Shown here: positions 9,806-20,959 of the stretch, in pieces
Layout: every line of letters starts with the position of its first letter
How positions within the stretch are numbered: position 1 is the stretch's first letter
DNA from: Fasciola hepatica
Taxonomy: Eukaryota; Platyhelminthes; Trematoda; Plagiorchiida; Fasciolidae
Direction: 5' to 3'
Assembly (NCBI GenBank): GCA_948099385.1
Contig: CANUEZ040000168.1
Coordinates: 9,272,001 to 9,336,000, forward strand
Length of the DNA: 64,000 bases
Notes under the pieces: model-generated
What the model was told of the DNA's origin: nothing
Database searches by the model: none
The model's input: only the letters and a program-made list of their open reading frames with translations
Program-made: the position numbers and the translations under genes

Positions 9806-12364
9806 AATAATAATAATGGTTTATTTCGGAAGCGCCCGAAGCATGCCATGTGCATGATCATGTAGATACAGGTGATGGAATGGACAGATATAACTCATGG
9901 AAATATGGAGACTCTCATGGAAATATTGGGTAAAAAGGCTCAGAAGGGGGAATAAGGTAGGATGAAAATAGTATAAACGTATGCACACCATAGAGATTGT
10001 GTGGAGTTTAAATGAGCTCAAGAGCGGATTTGAATGGACGCCCGGTGGGTTTGAAATTCAAGGTCAGGTGGACTGAATGGCTGGTCCCGGGCAATTACAT
10101 ATGGAGGCAGACTGGTAAACATGAGAAAGGCTTGAAATCGGTATAAAGAACTGCAGTGGCGAGGGACGGTGGAGAAAAAAGTGAGGTGCACTGCAGTGGA
10201 TGAGATATCAATGAAGCGTTGGTACTCTGCAGTGGATTGTCGGCGGACAGGACACAAAACTCACCGTAAAACAGGCAGCGAGCAATGCAAGACGTAGAGG
10301 GATGATCAGATGATAAAAACGATTTAGAAGGATTGGATACGGTAGATGTGAGGCACAGATGTATAGTTGATGGATGCCTATGATTACGGTCGTTGGGATG
10401 ATAGCAAGAGAAATGGCAGGTGAGGAACTGCAAGATGCAGAGCGCGTGCACATAGATATATATGCGTAAGTTTATATATATATATATAGATTTATTATAT
10501 ATATATATGTATAGGTTTAAGAGAAGCAGGAGCAATAACAATGGGGTCCTAGAAAGAAATTATCAGTCAATAGGAGGAGTAGGTAATGTTAGATCAATTG
10601 GTTGTATGATTAACTTTGGAATTTCGTGGTGGATTAACTTCATGACAAGGGCACGTGGCAGCCCAACGGAGAGAATAATAGAATGTGGAAGCACAGAAGT
10701 GATGAAGACTGTTAGGAGCAGTTCATGGAAGAGTGAAGATGAAAGACAGGATCAAGGAAAACAGGTAAGAATGGGTCTAATTATTTGATCAATGCAGGTG
10801 CGGGATGTAGTGACGGACCAGAGGAATCGGGTAGTGACATGTCAAACAATTTGGAACTGTAAAAGAACGTCACGACGTAACGTTGTCATTACAATGGTGG
10901 AACATGGAAAAGCGGACCACACTGGAAGGTACAGAGAAATGCCTGTAGCGAGCAATAAACGGATCAAGGGATGAAAGCAATGACCGAGGAGACACAAGTA
11001 AGAAATCACCAATTAGATCATTTTACTGCAGATGAAACACGAAGGAGGCGGACAAGGAAGCGGGAAGCCCCGAGATAAGTGGACCAGTAATAGAGCAAAA
11101 AGGCCACACAAAAATGAATGCGCAACGGAGTAAGGGCAATGCAGCTGGAGAGCTGTGTGCCGGCAGACAATTGAACAGGTGGATACTAATCAGGACACTG
11201 GAAAGAACCGCAGAGGAATCGCGTGGCCAAGTGAGGAAGATATGGTGGTGGTGATTAGATAATGAATACGACTGTAAAAGAAGCGAAGTTTGGAGCGTCA
11301 ATTTATGATATGCGGATTGGGCATGGGTGCGGGTGCGGTTGGTGCATCATGGCATGGGGCACGAGGAGGGATTAACAGGGCGACAGGTTTAAGGAAGCTA
11401 TCAATGGGCGTTCTGAGCAGAAGGTAACACCAAGCGCATAGATTATAGAAGCCAGCAATGACGGCAGGTGGGAAGAGTTATTGGCGAGCGTCGACAGAGA
11501 AGAGTGGTTAGGACGATAGCGACTCAAAGCAGTGAAAGTTGATGTAGAGAGAGGCAATAGGAGGGAGGACAAAACGGGAAGGTGTGCATACCGTGGTAGG
11601 GCGACAAAAACGGGAAGTGGAAACAGATGATAAGAGCTATAGGTGAACAAGCTGTGGCGGAAAAACGATGAGGAGCATGCAATTTTCAACAGCCAGCATT
11701 GGATTCGGTAGATCAAGAAAAGTTAGGGCGTGCCATCCGCAACCGGTGCTAGTGGGTGGGACTGGCCGTGCGCTGGGCACCCAACCTGAAAAACACTTCG
11801 TGAAGTGAACGCAGGAGGTGTGATCCACCAGTCTAGTTGCGCTCGCACATCGTTGCAGACGGCCTGCACGCCCGATGTGCGCCGGCCATAGCGGTGGATC
11901 TGACCGCGCCCCGCACTGTTGGGAGTGGCACGAGTGATCATGGATAATTGTACAGGGGACAAAACGACCGCGATGGGGGTGCGTGAACCAGGAACAATTG
12001 ACCAAGCCGTGAGACCATGGACAGGAGATCTAACGGAAACAGCGAGTGGTAGACGACCGTGTACCAATATTATCCAGGTGCACCTGCCAGGGAGATGGTA
12101 AGCACAGTGCCCGAAGTGGTTGGCCGTCAGCGGGGATCACTGGGGAGGGAAAAGGGATAGAGAAGAGCAGTCTGGGTGTGCCCCAGCTGAGAATCAACGG
12201 ATACTGAGGAGAAAAAAAAGTGAATATGATGGATAAGAGATGAACGTAGGTGAGCAATTGGGTTACCTTATGATGACAGGCGGTAGGTTCGCTGTGGATC
12301 AGTGAAGGCAATGGCCTTAGTTCGCGGGGTGTACCTAGTGGCTTGTGACGCAGAGGTAGTAGAG
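9806..12364 (-). other. Long 3' UTR of LINE A
   Basis: There are about 2.56 kb between the ORF2 stop and the 3' tail, unusually long for this LINE type. The plus strand is strikingly purine-rich apart from a GC-rich island at 11727-11918. A (TA)n tract lies at about 10476-10515. The first 1.1 kb from the tail is repeated at 61.05-62.2 kb (minus), and the 12.25-10.84 kb part is repeated at 62.59-64.0 kb (plus). The many short open frames here change phase between copies, so I treat them as non-coding. Confidence 0.75.
11727..11918 (-). repeat. GC-rich conserved module in the LINE A 3' UTR
   Basis: This 192-bp island matches 62922-63113 (plus) with about 18 differences and no gaps by hand alignment, while flanking UTR is visibly less alike and gapped. 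It contains GGCCGGCGCACATCGGGCG and CACGAAGTGTTTTTCAGGT in sense orientation. It is open in two frames in both copies, but substitutions favour neither frame, so coding is not supported. It could be a structured RNA element or a captured sequence. Confidence 0.75.
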
Positions 12365-14755
12365 TTACAATGTGAGACCTCTTTCAAAGGCCAGGTCGGC
12401 GGAGACGAGCTCATTGGTGAGCAATATAGCATTGGGGACTGTTAAGTATGACAAAAGTGCGCGCCTAAAAAAGAACATTGAGGAGGCACTGCGTAAGCTA
12501 AGGGGCAGCTTATTCCAGATTTTGGAATAGGCTGACAGAAAGAATCGGGACTTCAGGCTGAGATTAGAATGAGGGACAGTGAGAGAGAAGGCACGGTGCC
12601 GGATGGGGTAGGAGCAGGGCGCAGCGAATGAGATGGGATAAGATGTGTAGGCCAGGTTATGGATTAGCTTAAAGAAAAAAATCAGGTTGAGCCTCATGCG
12701 ACGAATCCATAGAGGCTCAATTTGTAGGAGCTCACACCGCTGGCGGTATGTTAGGGCTAGGGATACGCCCAACAGCCTTTTTTTGTGAAGGTACGCTGAA
12801 CGTTCTCAAGAGATACAATGGAGGAACGTGGCCAGAGGCTGGAGGTAATGGGACAATATTCTAGGAGCGGTCTCACGTGTGAGAGATACATGGAGAGGCG
12901 ACTGGCCGGTATTAGGAGACACCGATTGATCAGGCCTAGGGTTCGCTTAGCCTTAGCGATTTGGAATGATGCCTGTTCTGAGAAGTTAAAGGAACAAGTG
13001 TAGCGCACGCCAAGATCGGTAACCATGAGGTGTATGGGGATGGGCAGGCCGTCCAGACAAATTTGGCCTGGTGGTACAGTGCACTTGTGTGGTAGAAGGA
13101 AGCTATTCTCCGCAGAGAATTTCATAAACCAAGAGAGGCGCCAAGTTTGGAGAACAAGTAAGTCATGCGATATGTTGCATAGAGTCACGGATAGGTCACT
13201 AGGGAAGAAAGAGTACACTATTTTTATATCATCGGCAAAGAGGAAAGGAGTGCTGTGTCTAATGGAAGAGAAAATGTCATTGATATAAATAAGGAATAGT
13301 AATGGGCCTAGGACACTGCCTTGGATGACGCCGCTAGTAATTGGTTTGGCGGAAGATAGGTGGCCGTCGACGAGCACGGCTTGTGATCTGTTAGAGAGAT
13401 AGGAGGATAGCCAGGAGAGGAGAGGGTCAGCAATACCGAGAGATCGGATTTTGGCCAACAGATGAATATGGGGAACACGGTCAAAAGCCTTAGACATGTC
13501 GAGGTACAGGACAATTACAGAGTTGCCGGCGTCGGCAGCAGACGATAGGACATTGAGAAAGTCAAGCTGGCAGGAAGAGCAGGAACGGGAGTTCAAGAAA
13601 CCATGCTGACCAGGGTTCAGCAGGTTGTTAGATAAGAGGTACTGGACAATGTTTCTTTTGATAATTCTCTCCATAAGTTTGCAGATTACTACGGTGTGAT
13701 TAATGGGCCGGTAGTTATCTGGGCTGTACAGTGCGCCCTTTTTGAAGCGCGGAATTATAACAGAGGGTTTCCATTGAGGGGGGACGAAACTGTGAATCAT
13801 GGAGGTGGTATACATATTAAGTAACAATAAAGGGAGGTCAGGACCACCGAAACGGAGGAGGGCCGGTGGAAGATCATCTGGTCCCGGTTTCGAGGAAGGT
13901 TTAATAGACGAAACTGATTTTTCAATTTCTAGATGGGTGAAGGGAATCGATGAAAGAGAGGCAGAGGTGCAGGGCTGGATTGTAGGAGGGGGAATACCAG
14001 GACAGCTTATAAGGGAGGAAGAAAAATGCTCATTGAGGGCCTCAGAAATAGATGCTGGAGTATTAGCGGTAGATGAGCCGCAGATCAGGAACTTGGGCGA
14101 GATATGATTGGATTGATTGGACCTTTTACTAAGCAGGTTGGACAGGTAGCCAGTTTTGTTTGGGTGTGTTAGGGCGATGGCCTCCTGCCTTCTCAGATGC
14201 GAATCGACCATGCAACGCAGCCTCAGTTGTAGCTGGTTTATGCGCAGGAGAATTGTAAAGTCGTGTGATCTAGCGAAGTTAAGTTGCAGCTTAGACAGCT
14301 TACGCTCTAAAAGTGACAGGCGTGAGGTGCTGGAATTGGGGCGTGGGTCGACACATGGGTTGGCGGTATTTAGGCAGTGTAGGAGGTTGGAGTAGAGAGA
14401 GTTCACGACAGTGAGGGGATCGGATGAAAGAAAAAATGTGTCCCAGTTAAGGGAGCGGATTACCATTGGCACTAGGGGCCAGTTACAGGAACGGTAGGAA
14501 GTCAGAACAGGGGGAGAGGATTGCATCGGATGAGAACAGCTGAACTTGCACCTGATAATACGGTGGTCACTACCCGGGAAGTGATCAGTAATCTGGGTGA
14601 TCATATCAGGAACATCAATGGAGAATACTGGGTCCAAGATGTTGTTCCCCCTAGTAGGGCAGGAGACATGTTGGGTCCATCCACCAAGACGGACACAAGA
14701 AAGGAAGGTGGAGAGGGCGGGAGGGCTAGTATGGGGCGGGAGGGCTAGTATGAGA
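12365..14755 (-). pseudogene. LINE A ORF2: endonuclease end, reverse transcriptase, C-terminal domain
   Basis: The open frame beginning at 14811 (first 18-20 codons probably belong to LINE X) has PTRGNNILD at residues 52-60 and GSDHRII at 80-86, the end of the apurinic-type endonuclease. RT follows: NYRPI at 366, QHGFLNSRSC at 402, YLDMSKAFDRVPH at 436 (motif A), [15 protein letters not shown] at 493, FADD at 525-528 (catalytic box) and LGV at 600. At 12778-12784 a run of seven A (sense strand) shifts the frame. The adjacent frame then continues without a break to a stop at 12365 with the C-terminal domain (KIWNKLPLSLRSASS). The enzyme would nick target DNA and copy its own RNA there. It is dead only through 5' truncation and this one shift. 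A host gene is excluded by the motif order. Confidence 0.9.
14715..14752. repeat. 19-bp perfect tandem duplication at the LINE A 5' end
   Basis: GGGCGGGAGGGCTAGTATG occurs twice back to back (14715-14733 and 14734-14752). It sits at the point where LINE X endonuclease changes to LINE A endonuclease. Confidence 0.85.
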
Positions 14756-15170
14756 ATGTAATCGCTTTTACCCAGAGGTGGCAAGTAATGTACCACGTCC
14801 ATTTGGAACAATTCGTTAGTGCTGAGAAAATTGAGCTGGTAGGGACTATTTCCTGTGCGTCACTTGGTCGAATCTCTCACCTTCTGTACCCATGAATCCT
14901 GGAGAACCAGATCTAAAAGTGGTCTACCAAGGGCGACAACGGTGGCCTGAACAGTTTGACAACCGGCACTGGGTGAGATGAAGTAACCAGTGACTAGTAG
15001 TTGGGTGAAGTTTACGCGGCTTGTCAGGGCGTCTAATGAGAGCATGAGCTTCAAGCTATCTGTGTAATCCCATGTGGGGGGGGGCGACAGGTTACAATAG
15101 GCAGCAAAGCGTCCGCCTCGGAGATTATTTAGGTGTTTCGCAAGCAATCAGTACAAGAAAGGCTCGAAGT
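14756..15170 (-). pseudogene. LINE X endonuclease, second half (broken)
   Basis: The minus strand 15147-14860 reads GRFAAYCNLSPPPTWDYTD, corresponding to the 'GDFN-P' catalytic segment (here Y-C-N in place of D-F-N), and then LLDLVLQDSWVQKVRDSTK. A frameshift follows. The next frame gives VVHYLPPLGKSDY, the 'GKSDH' end motif with His changed to Tyr. These are successive landmarks of the LINE endonuclease that nicks the target site. Two catalytic positions appear changed and the frame is broken. Beyond GKSDY the sequence is LINE A. Confidence 0.7.
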
Positions 15171-15181
15171 TTTCGGTGATG

Positions 15182-15285
15182 ATGATAATATTTTTATGCT
15201 GGGAAAAGCCCGGGGCATGCTTGATAGCAAGATGAAATGATAAACGCGAGGCCAGCATAGCTTAACTGCACAAAATTAGGTAAAT
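15182..15285 (-). mobile_element. About 100-bp LINE 3'-end insertion inside LINE X endonuclease
   Basis: On the plus strand GATGATGATAATATTTTTAT is followed by GGGAAAAGCCCGGGGCATGC. This parallels the LINE A end (repeat tail, TTTATTTCGG, then CCCGAAGCATGC). It sits between two pieces of the X endonuclease that should be nearly contiguous. I infer a severely 5'-truncated insertion. The right edge is approximate. Confidence 0.5.
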
Positions 15286-16157
15286 TCGTAAAATCTTGGG
15301 GCAATTGAAACTTGCAGTGCATCAAACTGGAGTGCTAACACAGTCTGAAGAAGTAGAAATTCAGGATCAGTTGGTGTAGTCGCCCGCAGCGGTTGAAGGT
15401 GGCTGAAACTTCGGAATATCAACATGAAACGGACAAAACTAGATGGCGTCGGCTTGGAGTCGAATACGGAAAACCTAAATTTCATAAAGCCAGCTACTGT
15501 TTTGGAGAACGTCAAAAAACAATAGGATGTTGCGGCAGACAAGGTGGATATGGCTAGAGGTCGGCTGGGGAAGAGGGACGACGAATCAGTGGTGAAATAA
15601 AGAGATTAGATCAACCTGGTCATTGGCAAATTTCGGGGGACGGAGATTGCTAACTGAACTCCATTCGAAAATGGTTACACTTTGAGCTGGACTACGCGTA
15701 GGCAATAGAACAAAGAGAACAGTGGTATCAGAGCACTGAGCATTCTTAGAATGATGGTGGATAAAGAGAACGGGCATCATCGAAAGACTCGTCCGGAAAA
15801 TAAAAGCCTTGGGAAGCGCAAAATGTGAATGAGGTATGTACAAAGAGGGGCCCATAAAAGTGAGTTACAGACGGGTCGATTATATTTTTCCTTTATAAAA
15901 TATTTATGCTATGTACGCTTGTGACAATTTGCTGAAAGAATTAAGTCATGGTGAGCAAAAATGGAGGGAGTGACAGAATTATCGTAGTACACGACAACTC
16001 CACTGGCACGAAGTCTGTTGGAGTTCTGCCCAACCGCGAAGTGTCCCGGAATAGATTTTTCACCTTCGAGTGTGTTATGGATGGGCCTTATGTCCATGGG
16101 GATTATTGCCCGACGCTCATTATCCAGTACAATCCACTGAAGCATCCTGTTGTTCAT
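15286..16157 (-). pseudogene. LINE X endonuclease, first half (broken)
   Basis: Several minus-strand frames carry endonuclease-like pieces. ASGVVVYYDNSVTPS (near 16000) resembles the 'GGGVAVYV' strand. VRFMLIFRSFS (near 15430) stands where 'CVYRPPS' is expected. DPEFLLLQTVLALQFDA (near 15340) precedes the catalytic GDFN region. The spacing between the first two is too long, so further insertions or rearrangement are likely. Individual stretches are short, and the assignment rests on their order and on the flanking ORF1 and later endonuclease parts. Confidence 0.45.
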
Positions 16158-16217
16158 CGGACTCAGGCAGCTGCTGTTAATCTCTCGATCACACGCCCAG
16201 GAATTGTTGCAGAATTA

Positions 16218-17400
16218 TTACTGATTTTGGGTTGGGGGAGAGGGTAACTCGGGGAGGGTTGGAGGCAGAGGGGAGGCCACGAGAGAGACGAGAGCTGAGG
16301 ATATTGGGGAAGGAGGTAAGGGGTATGCGAACTGTTGGGGAGATTGATAGTTCTTGACGACAAGCAGCCTGGAGGGCAATAAACCATTGGGACGGTCTAG
16401 ATCCCTAAATTTTTGAAAAGAATGGGATGCTTTTTGTGGTTTCCTCTTGTATACACCGGAGAATTCATTGATCCGGGTCTCCCCTTTCATGATACTGTTT
16501 CACATGACCATACCAGCCGTCTTTTCTGGTGCCTTAGCTTCCCCGCCGTAGCCCTCAGAAGAGAGAAATTGAAGGCTGGTATTTATGCTAGGGGGTGAAC
16601 GAGTATCAATCCTTAATACAGACTGATTACCCATGGCGGTGTCTGGGGTACCTATTTTGGGCTTCGGGGATTTTGTAACGTTAGGCCCAATTTTCGGCGA
16701 ACTTCCCTCTACAGCAGATGGAATGGCTTAGAGGATATCGAATGGTGGACATTTGGCTCGATCCTCACGGCGAGTTGCCCGGACAACTTGTAGTGCACTG
16801 AGCTTGTGATCATCTTTTGATGGGGTTTCTTCCTTGGCCTTCTCATTACGGGGCGTCAGGTAAGGTGGCTTGTCGACGGATACTCCCTTGATCACCCATA
16901 TTTCCTTCTCCAGCTTTGTGACTGCGAAAGCGATTAACTTGGCCTTCTCTGCCTAGCGCACCTCAATTTGAACGTCGTGTACCTAGTTGGTCAGTTTGGT
17001 AGCCAACCAAGTGGACTGATGGCTAAATGGGAGGGAAAATTTAAGGTGGTTAAAAGCCTGGGCATAAGGGTCGTAAAGGTGATTCTGATGGACCAGGTGA
17101 CCCCGGAGGATGACTAGGCTTGTGCTTTTCTCACTGCTCTGCAAAATGTCAAAGACATCTAAAAATTACCGCCCGGACACCCTACCAATTTGGTCAGCCG
17201 CCCCGGAAACAGGGAAGGGTTTGACAACCAAGCTCATCAGGCCGGTTATCTTATCCCTAATGGAGCGGACAGTGACCATTAGTTCATCTGTCTCAGCAGC
17301 CTGTCTTAAGGATTCAGTTCGTATTCAATCCACTGAAAGCCTATTGCGAAGAGCCCTCTTGTGTTGCTTTACGAATGAAACATAAAATATTCAAAATAGT
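16218..17400 (-). pseudogene. LINE X ORF1-like protein (broken)
   Basis: On the minus strand one register can be followed for about 1.1 kb with a handful of in-frame stops. It begins AAETDELMVTVRSIRDKI (helical, heptad-like), continues with AEKAKLIAFAVTKLEKEIW and DDHKLSALQVVRATRRED, and ends with a Pro/Ser-rich tail (16218-16490). A helical N-terminus and a low-complexity C-terminus fit the RNA-binding ORF1 of CR1-type LINEs. The N-terminal part matches 23476-23757 in DNA. It lies upstream of the X endonuclease in the same orientation, as expected. No RNA-binding motif is clear. Confidence 0.55.
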
Positions 17401-19450
17401 AATAGCGTATTTCTCGACAGCAGTCGGGACGCAAGCTTGAAAGCATGATCCGAGTGTATGAACTTACTCAGTATGTTAAAATACGCATGAATTTTTTGAA
17501 GAGGGGCTGCACAGGAGAATAAAGAGGGGGAGAATTGAAACTAAGTAGAGTGACAAAAGTGTGGTAGGTAAATTCCTATCACTTTCGGGTCGGTTTTGAG
17601 TAATGGAAAGGTAATGATTAAGGTTTATTTCTCGCAGGTGGACTGCATACTTTAAACAAGCACGTTCACAGTTTACCGTTTATGCATATAAGCTGAACTA
17701 GACAAAATTAATTCAAGGCTATATAAAGCGGAGCAAACTGAGAAGTCAAATTGGATTTGCCTTTGGTTGTGGTAAATTCAGTACGATTGGCCTGGCGTAA
17801 CTGAATGTCAAGGTCAATGAAAGAAGGGCAGAGGTCAGATGACTGGACAGTCGAACAACTTAAAAATTGGCAGCGAAATCGTTAAAAATGACCGGACAAT
17901 GAGATGGATCTAAAAATCATGATCGTTAGTTTATTTCAGGATAATAGCAGTCAAGAGAGTAATAATCCCAAAACTGGTCGGAAAAAATATACTGCAAGAA
18001 GAGTGTAAAGTTTTCCGCCGGCAGGACCATCGATTTTTTTTCCTGCGAAAGTTGCAATGAAGCGGCCATTAAGAAAAGTTAGGCTGGGCTTACTTGAGGG
18101 ATTCGACAAAAATTCCATTAAATTCTGTGAAGCCGAACTTTTGTTCAAGAGCTCCACCGCCTGTATATGATGGTCACTCTGCTAGGTGCTAATGGATAAC
18201 AGATTTTTCTACATCTTCAAAACGGGCTTCACGGTGTGTCAGTAGAAGTATAACAAAAAGGAAAGTTCATTTTCCCGGTTTCTTCACTGGCTGTTCTTCA
18301 TATTGCATAGGGGGTTGAACGCCAAACGGTATAAATTGGGCGGGGAATGGGAAGTGATAAGGAAAGTATCAACCTTATATCTCGGAGAAGTTTTGGGTGT
18401 TGGTTATCGGGATAATGCAGGTGATACTCTTGTGAAGCCGGCCTGTAACTCACAAACTTTCAAGAAAGTACGATTTAAGATGACAATATTTTGGTAAATA
18501 CCATTCAAGAAAGACAAAAATATCTGTGCTGCATATTGTGTGGCCGGCTATCCCGGAAATTATTTTGATAGTTGACGTTTATAATTATCAAAGTGACAAA
18601 AATTCGGAGAGAAACACGTAAGAAAGGCAGCGATCCGGAGGGGTTCAAGCTGTGATTAGGTGCCTGACGCGGTAAAGTTCATCAGAACTCTGGACCGGTT
18701 CTGCAAGTTCTATCTTCCGTGATATAAGGGTTGATGATATGAAATACTGTAAACTTCACGGGAAACATACAACTTCTTAGAATCCGATAGGTGGTCGAGC
18801 GAATTAGTATGTGACTGCATTTTCCCCCAAAACAAAGAGCACCTAAATAAGAAGAAAAGGGACAGTAAACTTGTCCTAGAACTTGGACCGCCACCGAGAA
18901 ATTGCTTTATCGTAGGAAGTACCGGGGATCCGTGGGTATTCTGGGCTGTGACTATAAGCCAAATGTCTGATGCCTGTTGAGGCTACGAAAGAAAGATTAA
19001 TTTTTAGCCTTGGTAGCCAGAGAGGACCTATATGCAAAAAAATTGCACGGTTGCCTGTAGTTCATTGTTGTAGAATAACCTACCAACTGCTTTGTGAAGG
19101 ATAGTTGCTAATTCTCAATGGGCGTTTGGTTACTCTGTCGCATGATGGAATAAAATGTTGACCTTCACTCCAAAAATAGTCAAACATGAGCTTTGTAGAC
19201 AATGAGTTAACGTTCTTGTGATGGAAATGTCCTTTGAAGTTTTCCAATCAACCTTTGGGCCGTCGAAAATTGAATGGCTATGCTCCGAGCAGTTAGATGA
19301 GCAGGAGTATCAAAGACTCGCATCTGGTACTGATGCATTGTTTGCCATTATTTGAATACCTATGCCAAGTAGCCCTCTTTGGGCAAAACTTTGGAAGTTA
19401 GTATACTACCCAGTCCAGCAGAAAACTTCATTACCTAAGTAGTCCCCCGG
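17401..19450 (-). other. Probable LINE-derived DNA, no gene recognised
   Basis: GGTTTATTTCTCGCAGGTGG at about 17621 resembles the 3' end signature shared by the other minus-strand LINEs (GGTTTATTTCGG and so on), so a LINE 3' end may lie here. The remainder up to the RT at 19471 may be the C-terminus and 3' UTR of LINE X2. The frames at 17951-18157 and 18682-18894 (minus) have no recognisable feature. Confidence 0.3.
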
Positions 19451-19470
19451 GAGCTTCTTGAAAAGGGAGC

Positions 19471-20330
19471 CTACGATATCTTACTGGTGGTTGTGTCCGA
19501 AGAATGTGCGAAGAAGGTATACATTATTTCTACGTCATCTGAACGAAGATCGGAAATTTCGTGTTGGATTACGCTAGGTATGTCTTCCACATATATTAGA
19601 AAGAGTATTGGTCCCAGAACGCCACCATTAATGACCACGCCAATTGCAGTTTTGAGGGGTAACAAGGTGCCACTTACGTCTACCGCCAGATGGCGTGAAG
19701 GCAAATAAGGCAAAAATGGATATGAGGTGTCAAGAATGCCGTAGGTTTTACTCTGGCTAAAATTTGAGAGTGAGAAACCTCGTAAAAAACTTTAGTCGTG
19801 TCGAGAAAATAGTAATACTTCTTTGCTGTTGTTGGCAGTTACCAGCGTGTGATTTCAAAATTCGGTCATAAAAGTAGAACGTGGGTGGTATTTTATGAAA
19901 CCTTGGCGGGACGTACTTATAAGTTTACTTCTGTGAAGGTAGTTCGTAATCTCAGCTTTTGTCAGCCTTTTCGTGATCCTCGAGGCAAATGGGGTTTGAC
20001 TGACAGGTCTTTAGCTTGCTGGGTCTCGAAATGATCCTTTTATGTAAGCTGAAATAGGAACTAGGGTTTCCCATTGACTGGGATACAACCCATACTGCAA
20101 AAATAAGTTTATTATGTTTGACAATAAAACTAGAACATCGGTTTCGCATGCCCTGAAAATGGACGTAGTTGACGCACCTGGCCCTGGGTGGTAGGACTGC
20201 CTGATAATTGACAATTGAGGTGATATATATTTTGGGTCAAAAGAAACCGTAGACAGAATTTACGAGGAACTGAATGTAGGAAGCGGAATAAATGAGGCAG
20301 AACTACTTGGTAAGGTAAATGCAAAAACGT
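19471..20330 (-). pseudogene. LINE X2 reverse transcriptase fragments
   Basis: The minus strand 20214-20011 gives LQYGLYPSQWETLVPISAYI, the 'P-x-x-W-K' and 'I/V-P-I-x-K' entry motifs of LINE RT. The adjacent frame carries the following segment. At 19713-19471 another frame reads VINGGVLGPILFLIYVEDIPS, the '[21 protein letters not shown]' box, then DLRSDDVEI in place of LFADDVKI, so the first residues of the catalytic box are changed but both Asp remain. The motif A region between them is poorly preserved. This is the RT of a second X-like LINE whose endonuclease lies at 20.96-21.32 kb and ORF1 at 22.8-23.8 kb. Confidence 0.7.
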
Positions 20331-20959
20331 AAGGAGAGCCTCCGGAGTGTCTTGTTCTTAGTTCACATAAGTATTACTGTAGATAAGAGAAGTAGCTGAA
20401 GTAGAGTGGGTTTCTACGCTTCAATGATTTAGCTTAAATCCTCGATCTTTTTGGGTTGCGCAAGGCATTTTGATCTTATTTCCGCTTCACCAACTATGAA
20501 TAAGAGTTATCTCAAGACAAATGAACGGATTGTTTGTATAGTGGAAAATCCTTTGTTTTGAGAAAAGTACGCCGTTGTTTCAAAACTAGCTGTTTTATTA
20601 CGGATGCGTTTTTTGTTCTTTTTTGGTAGAATCGTTTTAATGGGCGTAATCATATCGAGACAGAAGTTGTAGATACAACAAAGCCTGTTTATTACATCCT
20701 GCGGTTCGCTGGACGCGAAAAATTTATCTTCATTTTGGGTACTTACATTCGAAGGTACTTTGTCCCGTTTAGCTTGATGGAACGAGCTGGTAACGGGTAG
20801 TTTTTACTGGATTTCTTCGGAGATATAGAATCTGCTGGAAACCGTGGAGCGCTCACTACCAGGAAATTTATCTTGGACTAGAGTGGACACCTGGGTGACA
20901 CTTACGCACAGATGAGGTCTGGTGTGTTATTTACTATCATTGATTGGGACATTTTAAAC

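Larger units (their letters stand above)
9806..14755 (-). mobile_element. LINE A, CR1/Jockey-type non-LTR retrotransposon, 5' truncated
   Basis: The element is read on the minus strand. It runs from a partial endonuclease (from about 14750) through a complete RT to a 2.5-kb 3' UTR, ending at 9806 in a short ATT-repeat tail. On the plus strand this appears as AATAATAATAATGGTTTATT at about 9807. It is the youngest-looking element in the window, with one frameshift in 2.4 kb of coding sequence. It is inserted in LINE X in the same orientation, since X coding sequence lies on both sides. The two flanks share only TTAC at the junctions, so no convincing target duplication is seen. Confidence 0.85.

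Noticed and set aside
10095..10541. 148-codon minus frame with an apparent hydrophobic N-terminus
   Set aside because: It covers a (TA)n tract in a LINE 3' UTR, and the frame is not kept in the copy at 61.4-61.7 kb.
12757..14811. The 684-codon frame as a host gene
   Set aside because: It contains endonuclease SDH, RT NYRPI, YLD, PQG-like and FADD boxes in LINE order, and its 3' part is continued by a LINE C-terminal domain and tail.
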